Shown here: positions 22,818 to 33,591 of the stretch, one piece after another
Layout of the letters: each line of letters starts with the position of its first letter
Position numbering within the stretch: the first letter of the stretch is position 1
NCBI RefSeq assembly: GCF_033118175.1
Contig: NC_083695.1
Location: 31,079,607 to 31,143,606 of the forward strand
DNA from: Dama dama
Taxonomy: Eukaryota; Chordata; Mammalia; Artiodactyla; Cervidae
Reading direction: 5' to 3'
DNA length: 64,000 nucleotides
Notes under the pieces: model-generated
What the model was told of the DNA's origin: nothing
The model's input: only the letters and a program-made list of their open reading frames with translations
Databases searched by the model: none
Position numbers and translations under genes: made by a program

Positions 22818-23230
22818 AGATATACTCTACAACTAAGCAATTCTGTTCCTAGGTATATCCTGTAAGGAAGTGTCTGTTCATGTGCACACCAGTATTTACA
22901 GCAGAAAAATAAAACTGGAATAATCTGAATGTCTAGCAACAGAATGGAGAATAAGTATCATATAAATGGAATACTGTACTGAAAATGAATGAAACAGACC
23001 TAAATTTTCAAAACGAACCTTACTAGCAAAAAAAAAAAAAAAAAACCAAAAATACATATTGTTTATAAAACGTTTAAAATATCCAGAACAACACTACTCA
23101 AACCTGCTGAAGATCACACTTACATGCATGAAAGTATAAAGATAGACCAGGAGAGGGATGGTAAACACGAAGCCCAGGAAGGCAGTTATCCATGGAAGGA
23201 GGTGGGTTGTTCTGTATCTTAACTAGGGTA

Positions 23231-23588
23231 TTAGAACTGTGGTACTGGAGAAGACTCTTGAGAGTCCCTTGGACTGCAAGGAGATCAAACCAGTCAATCC
23301 TAAAGGAAACCAACCCTGAATATTCATTGGAAGGACTGATGCTGAAGTTGAAGCTCCAGTACTTGGGCCACCTGATGCAAAAAGCTGACTCACTGGAAAG
23401 GATCCTGATGCCAGGGGAGATTGAAGGCAGGAGGAGAAAGGGATGACAGAGGATGAGACAGTTGGATGGCATCACTGACTCAATGGACACAAGTTTGAGC
23501 GAACTCTGGGAGATGGTGAAGGACAGGAGTGCAGAAGTCCATGGGTCACAAACAGTCGGACACAACTTAATGACTCAACTAACAACAA
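23231..23588 (+). mobile_element. BovB 3' end fragment
   Basis: Runs from GAACTGTGGTACTGGAGAAG through CATTGGAAGGACTGATGCTG to GTCGGACACAACTTAATGAC. The ORF remnant is broken. Confidence 0.85.
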
Positions 23589-25268
23589 ATATACATGGGT
23601 CTTCATTATAATTACTATTCTACGTTTCTGGATTTCTAGGATGCTCCATGATTGAAAAAGGAAAAAAAAAAAAGAGCAAGGAGCAAACAGTCAGTGTAAT
23701 ATGTGTTTGTGTTAAAAAGAAAAACAGAAGGGGAATTATACACACAGTCACCTGTAGGTAACCAGGGAGGTTCTCCTCAAGAAGCTGGTACCAGACTGCC
23801 TCTGGGAAAGGCCCTAGGGTGGGGGTGGGGCTGGGGGTGGGGGAAGGTGGTAGGAGCAAGACAAGACTTTTTATTTCTCTCTGCCCTATTACAATAATGT
23901 AACTTGTTTGTGATGTGCAGTTATGACCTAATTAGTTCACCTCCACTGATGGACAGGGAGCCAGACTTGGGGGTGAGAGGTCACAGAGGGGGTATGGAAC
24001 AGGCTGCAGGGACCATGGTTAGTGACGACGGGCCTAGAATCTGAGCAGTCAGGTTACCAGGAGCCAACCTGATCTGCTAGGCTGCTCTGTTAAAGATTTA
24101 TGCATAAACTGAGTCTGGCTGCCAGGCCAAACTCTTTCCCACCTCCCTCCTAATGGCTGACTACCTACCCTGGTTTGTTTTCTAACCCAGTAATTATGAC
24201 CAACATACACATTTACAAGTCAATGTAATTTTGTTTGTTGTTAAATTTATATCTTTTGCAAGGAAAGAAGGCAGGAGACATCACAAAACAAGGGCAGAGA
24301 GGGCTCGCTGTGCCGGCAGAACAAGGACATTACCAAACACGCACTGCTTCTATATATGGTGTAACAACAAACCTCACAGTGCTTCAAGCCTGTGCCCTGT
24401 CATCCAGTAAGCTATTAAAGCATCACTACAACCCAGTTAGATAGGAATGACTATCAATTCTATTTTACAGATGAGGAAGCAGTTTAAGAAAACTGCCCAG
24501 GGTCATAGAGTCAGTGGTGTGTTTAGTTAAAACTTCAATTTCACAGTATCATCTCACTCCCATATTAAAGAATTACAAATTCCACAAGAAAACATGAAAT
24601 TTGGACAGATTATTCTTCAGTGCATAGGCCATTACCCAAGGTCACAATTCAGGGGTTGTTTTCTGGAACTTCAAGAAACAGAAGGAATGAGTGCTATTGC
24701 AAACAGTCAAATTCTTCATCCCAATCACTGCAGTATTTACCATCAGGTTTTAAAATGATTTTTAAAAAACAAGGCAAGAAAAATCCAAACCCTCCTTCCA
24801 GGAGGAAGACCCAAATCACAGGTGTCAGGACCAAGGCTTGGGTTTAGAATGCCCATGCTGGAAGACTGCCTCCAGAAGCCGCAGTGCACACCAGCCCAAC
24901 GGGAACGTTCCCTGCCGGGCTAGGTGCTTTCCCCAGCCAGCAGTTCCCTGTTGGCCCTTCCTCTTCCCAATCCAGTCAGCCACAGCCCGGCCATTCCATG
25001 CTTTCACATCTCAAGAAAATGTAGGAGCAAGTTTCCCTTCCTCATTTAGAAAAACTCAGACCGCCTGATCCAATACACTTTAGCTATTATAGGTGGTACT
25101 GGATACACCTTGTCAAAGGCAATTAAAAAAAGCACTTACCAAATCCTTGGTTGGCTAATACAAATAAGCCTTTCACGAATTATATTCATATTACTATGAA
25201 TGTTGATTTTGACTAAAAATTCATAAGCAAGGAAACTGTCCAAATTCCTGACAGGTGAGAACTGGAAT

Positions 25269-25472
25269 TGGCTTCCCTGGTGGCTCAGATGGTAAAGAAT
25301 CTGCCTACAATGCAGGAGACCCAGGTTCAATCCCTGGGCCAGGAAGATCCCCTGGAGAAGAGAATAGCTAACCGATCCAGTATTCTTGCCTGGAGAATCC
25401 CATAGGCAGAAGAAACTGGCAGCGAGGTCCCAAAGAGTTGGACACAACTGAGTGACTAACACTTTCACTTTC
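25269..25472 (+). mobile_element. Bov-tA SINE
   Basis: Full-length plus-strand element from GGCTTCCCTGGTGGCTCAG to GACACAACTGAGTGACTAAC, with a GGTTCAATCC B-box. Confidence 0.85.
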
Positions 25473-25540
25473 TGACAAGATGAAAACTGAAACTGGTGAT
25501 ATTCAGCAGGCATGCCATAATCATGTCTTGCATCTTAATA

Positions 25541-25750
25541 AGTGGATTCCCAGGTGGCTCAGTGGTAATCTGTCTGCTAAAATGCAGGAGATGCAAGTTC
25601 AATCCCTGGGTTGGGAAGATCCCCTGGAGGAGGAAATGGCAACCCACTCCAGTATCCATGCTGGGAAAATCCCACGGTCAGAGGAGCCTGGTGGGCTATA
25701 GAATGTGGGGTCACAAAGAGTCAGATTTGACTGAGCATGCACGCACACAA
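25541..25750 (+). mobile_element. Bov-tA SINE with 10-bp target-site duplication
   Basis: Starts near GATTCCCAGGTGGCTCAGTG and ends near GACTGAGCATGCACGCACAC. CATCTTAATA flanks it exactly at 25531-25540 and 25751-25760. Confidence 0.9.
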
Positions 25751-25776
25751 CATCTTAATATAAATAAGCTGTCACG

Positions 25777-25992
25777 GGACTTCCCTGGTGGTCCAGTGAT
25801 TAAGAATCCACCTGCCAATGCAGGGGACATGGGTTCGATCCCTGGTGGGGAAACTAAGCCCATGAGCCACAGCTACTGAGCCCTCCCACACCTAGAGCCC
25901 GTGCTCCACCACAGCGAGAAGCCCCCACACTGCAACTAGAGAAAGTGAGCACATCAACGATGGCCCAGCAAAGCTAACAATAAAGAAAAAAA
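25777..25992 (+). mobile_element. CHR-2 SINE, long form
   Basis: GGGACTTCCCTGGTGGTCCA head, GGTTCGATCCCTGG B-box, then the longer 3' part with CTGCAACTAGAGAAAG and an A-rich tail. Confidence 0.85.
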
Positions 25993-26239
25993 ATTTTAGA
26001 GCAGCTATCAAACGAATATAACTTTGTACATAATACATTCTAGCATCCCTAGAGAGCTACCTGCCTCAGTGCTGGGCAAACTGTTCAGCTGGCTAGCCTC
26101 TACACAAGTGACAGTAACAGGCAACGAAGCATCAGGGAATATGTACCACCTCCCAGACACCAAGCCACAGGTCTTACACTTTTCACCTCATTAACACTAG
26201 GCCTGCCTTTCTCCATTAGAAGAATCACCCAACAGTATG

Positions 26240-26470
26240 TCCTCACTATATGATCTCATGTATAAAAAGCTCAAAAGCAGCAGTTGGGTTTTTTACGTCG
26301 ACAGTGCTAGAAGCTAACCAAGTGGTTTCCTTTGGGACAAGTTAGAGAGAGATGGGGAGGCACAGGTGTTTCTGGAGTGGGCTTGTTCACGTACAGTAAT
26401 ACCTCAATTTGTACACTTAAAATGTGCATGTTTTCTGTGTGTAAATTACAGCTCAATAAATTTGTAAAGA
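26240..26470 (+). mobile_element. Old L1 3' end
   Basis: A CTCATGTATAAAAAGCTC-like start, a stretch like the L1 3' UTR, and an end at GTAAATTACAGCTCAATAAA fit an older L1 subfamily. Confidence 0.5.
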
Positions 26471-26942
26471 ATTAAGCAGTTCATGTTGACGGAAGGACAA
26501 AGAGCAAGCACCGTCCTGAGTCCTGGGTTCTGATTCTGACTTCCCCAGTAAATGGCCTACAATTTGGGGGAGTCTTTTCTGGGGGCCTCAGTATCTTCAT
26601 TCCTGAGAAGTCAGAGGAGGTATTCTCCATTTCTCTCAGTATACCATCACTGCCATTTCTTTTCCAGGTGGAGAAAAAGGACAGGCAATAGGATGATTGG
26701 AAAAGTAACTCAAAAGCAAACGTCTCTACCACCAGGACATCATTGAAACACAAAGCAGAAAGCCTCTGCAGATCCAGGATGACACGCTCCCAGGGAGCAG
26801 ATGATGGCTGCCGTCACCAGGCATCTTCGTTAACAAGCTCAACATCAATCCTAAACACTTTTTATCTTTTCAAAAACCTACACTGAGGCCAGAACTGTCA
26901 AACAAGCAGGCATTCACACATTGTGTTCAGAGCGTGAACCAG

Positions 26943-27069
26943 TGAACCAGTGAAGTTGCTCAGTCGTGTCCGACTCTTTGTGACCCCATGGACTGTAGCC
27001 TACCAGGTTCCTCCATCCATGGAATTTTCTAGGCAAGACTACTGGAGGGGGTTGCCATTTTCTTCTCCA
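26943..27069 (-). mobile_element. Bov-A monomer
   Basis: The minus strand shows GGAGAAGAAAATGGCAACCC-type sequence through to GACACGACTGAGCAACTTCAC. Flanks TTCAGAGCGTGAAC and TTCAGAGCATGACC look like a diverged target-site duplication. Confidence 0.8.
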
Positions 27070-28517
27070 GTTCAGAGCATGACCTTGACGTAATCCTGAA
27101 GGCTGGGCAGCAAGGTTAGAGCACATTATTACACACTCCTATTGCCCAAGTGCTTTGGGAAGAAGGTGTCTAGGTTAACTGTCTGGTTAGCCACACTCCC
27201 GTGTATATTGTACCAGAGGAGAACTTTACATTTCCTCTTTGTGTGGTGTGATTCAGAACCCCTAAGGGTCTCGTGAGGAGTGACTCACTGCCAGTAAGAA
27301 AAATTGGATACTGAAAAACAAAATAATTGTTCTCAATCAGTATATTTACAGACTAGCATTCGTATATCATACAGACCATGAAATAACAAGCAGTACCAAC
27401 CCCAGCAAGAAAGTTTCTTCAGTGATTATAAACCGACATCTTTATAAACTGATTGCCTTTCATAATCCACAAGTAAAATAAGGTTAGAACCTTGGTTTAA
27501 GGTTTAAGGTTTCAGCTCCTGGAAGTTGCTGAAAGCTAACATGAGGAAAAACACCTTAAATCTATGTCACCTATAAATAACTTATTTCTTTGATTTTTCC
27601 ATCAACTGTCATCCATTTTGTTACGGTTTAATTAAAATCTGCATTGCTGCATGAGTTAAAATGGAAGCTAGCCCTTAAATTACAGTTCACCCAAAACAGA
27701 AACTGAGAATGGCTGTAAAGATCTGATTTATTTCCCTCAGAGGGCTATTATCTGAAAACACCTCTCTGTATTTAAATTAAAATCTGGCTCTATTTATCTC
27801 ACTCCTTGCCCTTTACCATGATGATTTAAATGAGGGTAAGATTGAAGACAAAAGCTGAAAGGGTGTGGGGAGGGCATAGGGCCCTTTCTAATTCCAGGAA
27901 GGCAGTGCAGCTAGTTCTCAAGCTCCGCCCTGTAGAGATTTTAACATCCATTAACACTACTTCAGGACAATTAGTGGGTGTAGGAATACTGCCGTGTAGC
28001 ACCAACTTCTCAGGTACCTACATTTTCACCAAAATAAAGGCCATTGCCAAAGCCGGCCAATGGCCATGCAAGATGAAAGGAGGGCTCCATAGCAAACAAC
28101 AAAAACCTCATATCATCTTCGAGGTGTAGGATGAAGAGTAAACAATGTATGCAAAGGTAAGCATCAACACAGAAGATACATAATACTTCTGTGCTTCCTG
28201 CAACTTCAATACTTTTAAAAACGGGGGCAAGTGAGGCCAAGGGCCGAAGTCTGTCCAGAAGTAGAGACTGCAGTCCATCTTGATCACGTGCGCCCAGCAG
28301 AAGCAGAACACAGCTGCTGGAGCGGTCACCCTACAAGCCTTCCCCCAGAGCAGGACGGAGAGTTTAAGGGAAGGCCCCGGTAAGTCCCAGCCACGCCCAC
28401 TCAAGCCCTGAGGGAGACGCTACTTCCCCCGCCCCACCCGCCGGACCCCAGACCCTTGGCAACCAGGTTTCCAACGGCCTTCCGCAGCCCCTCCGCCGCC
28501 CAGCAGCTACCAGGCGC

Positions 28518-28541
28518 TGCGCACGCGCCTGCGCAGTGCGC
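28518..28541 (+). promoter_or_regulatory. NRF1-like site cluster in 5' end of intron 1
   Basis: Two overlapping matches, TGCGCACGCGCC and TGCGCAGTGCGC, lie within 24 bases inside the CpG island downstream of exon 1. A CCAAT motif follows at 28550-28554. A downstream regulatory role is inferred. Confidence 0.35.
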
Positions 28542-28667
28542 GCCCCTCGCCAATCCCTACGGAGCGCGGAGGGGCGAGGCCCGGTACAGCCCGATCCAGG
28601 AGGAGCCGGCCGCGTTCTGCGGGGCACCCCTACCCCAGGCTGGGGGAGTGGGGCTCTCAGGGCTTAC

Positions 28668-28707
28668 CCGCGCCGAGGAGGCTGGCCAGGACGAAGAACG
28701 AGTACAT
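28668..28707 (-). CDS. PSAP: PSAP exon 1 (coding part): start codon and signal peptide
   Basis: Encodes residues 1-13 and the first base of codon 14 (MYSFFVLASLLGA). With exon 2 this makes a typical signal peptide, a hydrophobic run of about 12 residues followed by small residues ending ALA at 14-16, with cleavage expected after Ala16. The start has a good context (ACC before ATG, A at -3) and is the only ATG in the right place in the CpG island. The donor reads G|GTAAGC at 28667-28662. The exon leaves phase 1, which exon 2 restores. Residues 3, 4 and 6 differ from the cattle and human signal peptides as I remember them, while length and hydrophobicity are kept. Confidence 0.95.
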
Positions 28708-28760
28708 GGTGCCACCGGACTCCGCAGTCTGCAATGCAGAGCGTCAGCTGATTCTCGGCG

Positions 28761-28769
28761 AATATAAAC
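28761..28769 (-). promoter_or_regulatory. TATA-like element
   Basis: The minus strand reads GTTTATATT, about 25-30 bases upstream of a plausible start near 28,735. It is an imperfect TATA box inside a CpG island, so it may only help fix the start. Confidence 0.35.
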
Positions 28770-28793
28770 CTGCTCCGCCCCAGCGTCGCCCAC

Positions 28794-28805
28794 TGCGCAA
28801 GCGCA
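28794..28805 (+). promoter_or_regulatory. NRF1-like site in proximal promoter
   Basis: TGCGCAAGCGCA is one mismatch from the palindromic NRF1 consensus. It lies about 60-70 bases upstream of the inferred start, a common position in CpG-island promoters. Confidence 0.45.
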
Positions 28806-28847
28806 AGATCAATCCCCGCCAGGAGGGTCCGAATTCCGCCCGCAGCC

Positions 28848-28856
28848 TGACTCAGC
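28848..28856 (+). promoter_or_regulatory. TGACTCAGC element (AP-1/MARE/ARE-like)
   Basis: An exact match to TGACnnnGC, with an AP-1 core, in the proximal promoter about 110-120 bases upstream of the inferred start. Such a site can bind AP-1, small-Maf or NRF2 dimers. Binding is inferred from sequence alone. Confidence 0.4.
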
Positions 28857-28879
28857 GCCACAGAGGGCGCCTGCGCGGA

Positions 28880-28969
28880 GGGGAGGCGGGGCGGGGCGGC
28901 GGGGCGGGGCGGGGCGGGGCGGCGGGGCGGGGCGAGGCGGCGGGGCGGGGCGGGGCGGGCGGAAGGAGG
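28880..28969 (+). promoter_or_regulatory. GC-box array (Sp/KLF sites, potential G-quadruplex)
   Basis: About 90 bases made almost entirely of GGGGC and GGCGG units, with more than ten GGGGCGGGG-like Sp1 cores on the plus strand. It lies some 150-240 bases upstream of the inferred PSAP start. Runs of three or more G with short spacers allow G-quadruplexes on the plus strand. Sp-family control of the prosaposin promoter is known in mouse. The simple repeat makes its length likely to vary. Confidence 0.8.
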
Positions 28970-28975
28970 GAGGGG

Positions 28976-29504
28976 TCATCAGAAAAGAATACATAATTGA
29001 AGACGTTAGGGATTATTTATATAAAATATCTTTCAAGCCTCACCTTTTTTCTATGACGTACCGTTTTCTGTTATTAGGGCCATTTTTCAGCCGAGAATCG
29101 AAAAGTTCATCTACTTTTTCTAAGCTCTCACAGTCAGAATTCAAACTCACCACCCAAAGACCCAAAGCTGTCTCCGAAATTGACATTCATGGTATTTAAG
29201 TGGCTGGGTTAGTGCGTAGCTTCATTCTGGTTCCTGATTTTCCCTCTTCACATCTCACATCCACCATCCCTTCTCCCCATGACTCACAGACCGGTTTTTC
29301 CAAGATTAGATATGTAGGGTTTCATGGCAGGTCTCAGATGTGCCACTTTGGCATGTGAGTCTTTCACCCATCCAACGTGTTAGTTTAAGAAATGCCATAG
29401 AGTGGTTTTGTATTTCATTCTTCCCCTTTTAGGCCTTTAAGTATCTTTGACTAGCAACTGTCATCATGTCAACAGAGTGAAACATGGTTGGCTGAATGAG
29501 AATT
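28976..29504. other. Sequence just upstream of the PSAP promoter
   Basis: CpG content falls sharply here. Around 29,075-29,155 the text resembles a MIR core (TTTTTCAGCCGAGAATCG through AATTCAAACTCACC). Otherwise I see nothing definite. Confidence 0.5.
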
Positions 29505-29660
29505 GCTATTGGGTGGAAGATCCCCTGGAGAAGGGCATGACAACTGGCTCCAGTATTCTGGCCTGGAGAATCCCATGGACAGAGGAGCCTGGTGGGCTAC
29601 AGTCCATGGGGCAGCAAAGAGTCAGACTGGACTGAAGCGATTTAGCACACGCACATACAA
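29505..29660 (+). mobile_element. Bov-A SINE
   Basis: GATCCCCTGGAGAAGGGCAT through CAGTATTCTGGCCTGGAGAA to GACTGGACTGAAGCGATTTAG. The tRNA-like head is missing. Confidence 0.8.
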
Positions 29661-29669
29661 TGGGTAATA

Positions 29670-29892
29670 AGGGGCTTCCCAGGTGGCGCGGTGGTAAAGA
29701 ATCTGCCTGCCAATGCAGGAGATGCAAGAGATGCAGGTTCTATCCCTGGGTTGGGAAGATGCCCTGGAGTAGGAAGTGGCAACCGACTCCAGTAGTCTTG
29801 CCAGGAGAATCCCATGGACAGAGGAGCCTGGCAGGCTACAGTCCATGACGTCGCAAAGAGTCAGACACAGCTGAGCACACACACACTTGTCT
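29670..29892 (+). mobile_element. Bov-tA SINE
   Basis: GGGCTTCCCAGGTGGCGCGG head, GGTTCTATCCCTGGG and the end GTCAGACACAGCTGAGCACAC. It directly follows the preceding SINE. Confidence 0.85.
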
Positions 29893-29929
29893 TTCACATT
29901 AAAGGCGATGGAGACCCTGCAGACTTAAG

Positions 29930-30336
29930 AGAAATTACTGCTTCTCCCTTAACTACATAGAAGAATTTAAATTGGGAATTTAAAAAATAGAATAAATTAG
30001 GAATTTTTCCCAGAAAGACAGTTATTACCAGGGACACATTTTATCTACGTGACCTCCATGTAAATGGCAGGGCAGACCCCTAATTACCAAAAGATCTTCT
30101 CTCATCTGCCTATGGGTGACCCTCCTGTCCTTGGAAGCCCCAGATCCCTATTCTATTCCTTATCTCAAGATGGGGTATATATCTCATTTTACCTCTCTGT
30201 CTCTGACCTGCTCATGTTTGTGGGATTCCTGAACATATGAAATTAAATTTTACTGTTAATCTGCCTTACATCATTTTAATTATCTGACCAATCAAAAAGA
30301 ACCAAAGAAGGGAAGGAAAAATTTCCCCTTCCCAAC
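29930..30336 (+). mobile_element. LTR-like block (endogenous retrovirus, class I type)
   Basis: The stretch ends with TGGGATTCCTGAACATATGA, AATTAAATTTTACTGTTAATCTG and GGAAAAATTTCCCCTTCCCAACA, the arrangement at the 3' end of several mammalian class I LTRs. No viral gene is seen next to it, so it would be a solitary LTR. The 5' boundary is a guess. Confidence 0.45.
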
Positions 30337-32967
30337 AAACACACTCCATCCCAAGGCCCTACTAAGGTCTGTCCCGGAGTTGGAAGTGGAGGAAAGGGAC
30401 TGAGGAGCAAGATGGGGGACGATAGGAAGTGCATGAGTCATTGGAGAAGGGAACAAGAAGTGAAGCGCGAATTGAGAACCAGGCTAAAAATCAGCCTGTT
30501 GGAGAAGGAAGCAGCCCCGCCCCCCTGTCTAGAGCTCGACTGTCATCTTACTCAGGAATGAGAAAGGCCTCAGTGGCCCACAAAACCACTCACCTTCTAC
30601 CTATGCTTGACCCTCTGGTTCTGAGCACAGAGATGATGACCCTCACTCACCATCTCCCAAAGGAGAAGTACCTAAAAATTCAAAGGAAGGGAAGGAAATC
30701 TCAGCATAATTTCAGGGCAGACTCTTAAAGTTCATTTAGTCTCATTCCATCATTGTACCAAATGAGAAATTCAGACCTGGAATGGGAAGGGCATTTATCC
30801 AAGGTTACACTTGACCAGGGAGGGGCAAACCCAGGGTCCCATCCATCTGTGGCAATCTTAGGAACAGGCCACAGACAGAGGTCTTGGCGCCTTTGGCCCA
30901 CCACCTCCGCCTCACCTCCTCCACCACCACCCCCACACTGCGGCTCCTACTTCCCACTGGGGAGCAGAATGGGGAAGCGTGCACTGCAGTGGGTGATGTG
31001 AAAGAGCTGAGTAAAGTCGGGATGAGATTCGGTCTAAACTGGATGCCTCATTGACTGGTCTCAGCGGCAAGATGGAGGCTGTGTGGCCACCCCCATCCAC
31101 AGGCTTCCTAAGTCCAGGCACAGCATGGGGCACATGACCCCAACAGCCAGATAAGGGCAAGGGACGTGGGGTCCCAGGACACAGCCTGGCCCCCGGCTCC
31201 TCATCGGTGAAGGAGGCAAAGCATCCCATGCAGAGGTTACAAGACCCCAAGCCAAAAGGAAACCTGGAGACCTACGGGTCACAGGCTCCCACTTTGCTGG
31301 AGTTACTGCGCTCACAGAGCTACTTATTGACAGAGCCTGAACCAACCATGATTCTTTTTTTTTTTTCATGATTCTTTTTTAATACCCCACCTCCCTCATA
31401 ACCACAGGGATATGTCAGTGTTTTTGCGATGAACTTTTCATGCCTTTTATTTGCACACCTGGAACACAAGAGTAATATGTTCCTTAATCTACCCTCTTCC
31501 CTGTAAGGACAGAATTTTAATAAAGAATATAAAAGCAGTAAGTGGGTTATGATCATTTTTTACCAAGTCAGTAGATGCTTAAATCCTCTTAAAATACCTT
31601 CTTAACCATCTATGTGTAGGCAACAAGAGCTATGAAGCTATTTGGACCCTTTGACCCTATAATACCATTCCTAGCTTTGTACCCCCCTCAAAGAAATAAT
31701 CCAGAGCTAAGAAGTATTTTATCCAAAGTGTTCACAGAAGGGCCCTTTGTGACAGTGGAAACTGGAAAGATTTCAAATGCTGAAAGATGATGGGCTAGCT
31801 AAGGAAATAGGCCTGGACAAAACAATGTTACTTGAAGCCGCTTTGGAGCGTGAGACAGAAGCAGCAGCATGCCCTTCTCTCTTAGAAGTGGCAGGATTTT
31901 CAGGAAAGGAACAGAGAATCAGAGGTGGAAAGAGTCTTGACTTTGGGTTGTACCCATCACTCCATTATTTCACTCATTGCCAAATCCATGTTTTATTTTA
32001 TACTTTAAAAAAAAAAATTATGGGAAAAATTTTAAAAGGTAAAATAAAAATCCCCTTCTTTACCTCCCTACTATGAGCTCAAGTTTTCAGGAACTGTAAC
32101 GATATTTTTCCTCAGAAATGTGAGCCACACCGGAGATCCTGGTGGGGTTCTTGACGGCTTTCCAGTTCTGGATCCCAGTTCCTCATGAGGCCCCACTTCT
32201 AGGGCCCGAGATCTGTGAGACTTCTCCGTCTGGCCCTGGATGGCATCCATCTGTCACTGCTTCTACAATGGAAAGAGCTCTTGGCCAAGACAGCTGATAG
32301 AACAGAGGCATCCACTGGGAAGGCCCAGCTCAGCTGTCTGGCACCAAAGCTCCACCCTGGCTCCTCCTCATCCTGGAAGCACCCCTAACTCCCCTCAGCC
32401 AATTTCTAGCCTCTGATGTCTTTTCCTCTCTTCCCACCAATCCTGGACTGCTGGAGAAATCAACTGTGTCAGCTAGGCTCAGAAATTCCTCTGTGCTATT
32501 AATACTTGGCACCTTTTTGGCCCTTCCAAGTGGAAGAGTCTGCAACTGTCTCCTAACGTCCTTCACCTCTTTCCCTTGATCCTGATAATTAGTGATCAAA
32601 CGTCCTACTTCTGGCGGCACGTATGGCCACCCAGAAAAAAGACATTTCATAACCTCCCTTGCAGCCAAAGGACTTCATTTTGGCCAATGAAATAAAAGAA
32701 CATGTGCCAAATTTGTAACTTTTAAGGTCCTGTTCTTAAAAGGAAGAGAAACAGCCAATGCAAATATTTGACAAATCTGAGTGACTAGAACTTTCACTTT
32801 CACTGCTAGGACACTGACCATTTTGTTGGGGGAATGTCTTGGAAGATCCCAGCTGAGCCAAGGTGTTGTCCTGAAGGGGTAGGTGGTCCCAGAGGATGAG
32901 TAAGCAGAGGGATGAGCATCAGGGAGTCAGCAGTCATTTACCAGCTGGTACAGAAGTCGGTGAGAGT
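30337..32967. other. Intergenic stretch with old repeats
   Basis: A MIR-like segment is visible near 30,740-30,860 and L1-3'-like A+T-rich sequence near 31,650-32,060. No coding exon or RNA gene is supported. Confidence 0.5.
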
Positions 32968-33350
32968 TGGACTGTGAGAAAAGGCCGAGCGCCGAAGAAT
33001 TGATGCTTTCTAATTGTGGTGCTGGGGAACTCTTGAGAGTCCCTTGGACAGTAAGGAGATCAAACCTGTCAATCCTAACAGAAATCAACCCTGAATATTC
33101 ATTGGAAGGACTGATGCTGAAGCTCCAATATTTTGGCCACCTGATATGAAGAGCCAACTCATTGGAAAAGACCCTGATGCTGGGAAAGATTGACAATAAA
33201 AGGAGAAGTGGGCAGCAAAGGATGAGCTGGTTAAACAGCATCAATGGACATGAATTTGAGCAAACTCTGGGAGATAGTGAAGGACAGGGAAGTCTGGCAT
33301 GCTGCTATCCGTGGGGTTGCAGAGTCAGACACGACTTAGCAACTGAACAA
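32968..33350 (+). mobile_element. BovB 3' end fragment
   Basis: From GTTGGACTGTGAGAAAAGGC through TTCATTGGAAGGACTGATGC to CAGACACGACTTAGCAACTG. This is the last 380 bases of a BovB copy, with frameshifts. Confidence 0.85.
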
Positions 33351-33373
33351 CATCAACGAAACAGAAGTGTTTT

Positions 33374-33579
33374 GGGCTTCCCTAGGACTCAGTGGTAAAG
33401 AATCCACCTACCAGCGCAGGGGATGGGTTTGATCCTTGGGTTGGGAGGATCCCCTGGAGAAGGAAATGGCAACCCACTCTGGTATTTTTGCCTGGGAAAT
33501 CACATGGACAGAGAAGCCTGGTGGGCTACAGTCCACGGGGTCACAAAAGAGTCTGACATGACTTAGTGACTAAATAACA
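33374..33579 (+). mobile_element. Bov-tA SINE with target-site duplication
   Basis: GGGCTTCCCTAGGACTCAG head to ATGACTTAGTGACTAAATAAC. Flanks ACAGAAGTGTTT (33361-33372) and ACAGAAGTATTT (33580-33591) differ at one base. Confidence 0.87.
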
Positions 33580-33591
33580 ACAGAAGTATTT

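Larger units (their letters stand above)
11080..28667. other. PSAP intron 1 (17.6 kb)
   Basis: Large first intron with no supported exon. It holds BovB ends, CHR-2 and Bov-tA SINEs, L1 3' fragments, a 57-bp tandem array and a separated 58-bp repeat, all listed individually. Stretches without assigned features, such as 11,800-13,740, 14,290-16,480 and 20,035-22,000, look like unique or very old repeat sequence. Part of 16,500-16,880 resembles MIR. The long frames at 13,007-13,687 and 14,992-15,699 have no recognisable domains. Confidence 0.8.
1..28740 (-). other. PSAP: PSAP gene, 5' part (exons 1-9; runs off the left edge)
   Basis: Prosaposin is a secreted and lysosomal glycoprotein precursor, cleaved in lysosomes into saposins A-D, which help hydrolases degrade sphingolipids; the intact precursor is also secreted. 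Nine exons on the minus strand join into one open frame of 307 codons with canonical GT/AG sites. Exon 1 ends in phase 1 and exons 3-9 are all multiples of three in phase 0. The product matches prosaposin in order: signal peptide, N-terminal saposin-A-type domain, saposin A and saposin B, each B-type domain with six cysteines. Exons for saposins C and D are not present in bases 1-755, so the gene continues outside the window. The 5' end is an estimate from the promoter layout. Confidence 0.97.
28360..28975 (-). promoter_or_regulatory. PSAP: PSAP CpG-island promoter
   Basis: A block of high G+C and dense CpG surrounds exon 1, while sequence on both sides is A+T-richer and CpG-poor. Reading upstream of the ATG on the minus strand come a short 5' leader, a TATA-like stretch, an NRF1-like site, a TGACTCAGC element and a long array of GC boxes. 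This fits a broadly expressed lysosomal housekeeping gene. The start site is inferred at about 28,730-28,740, giving a leader of only 25-35 bases; no transcript data were available. Confidence 0.85.
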
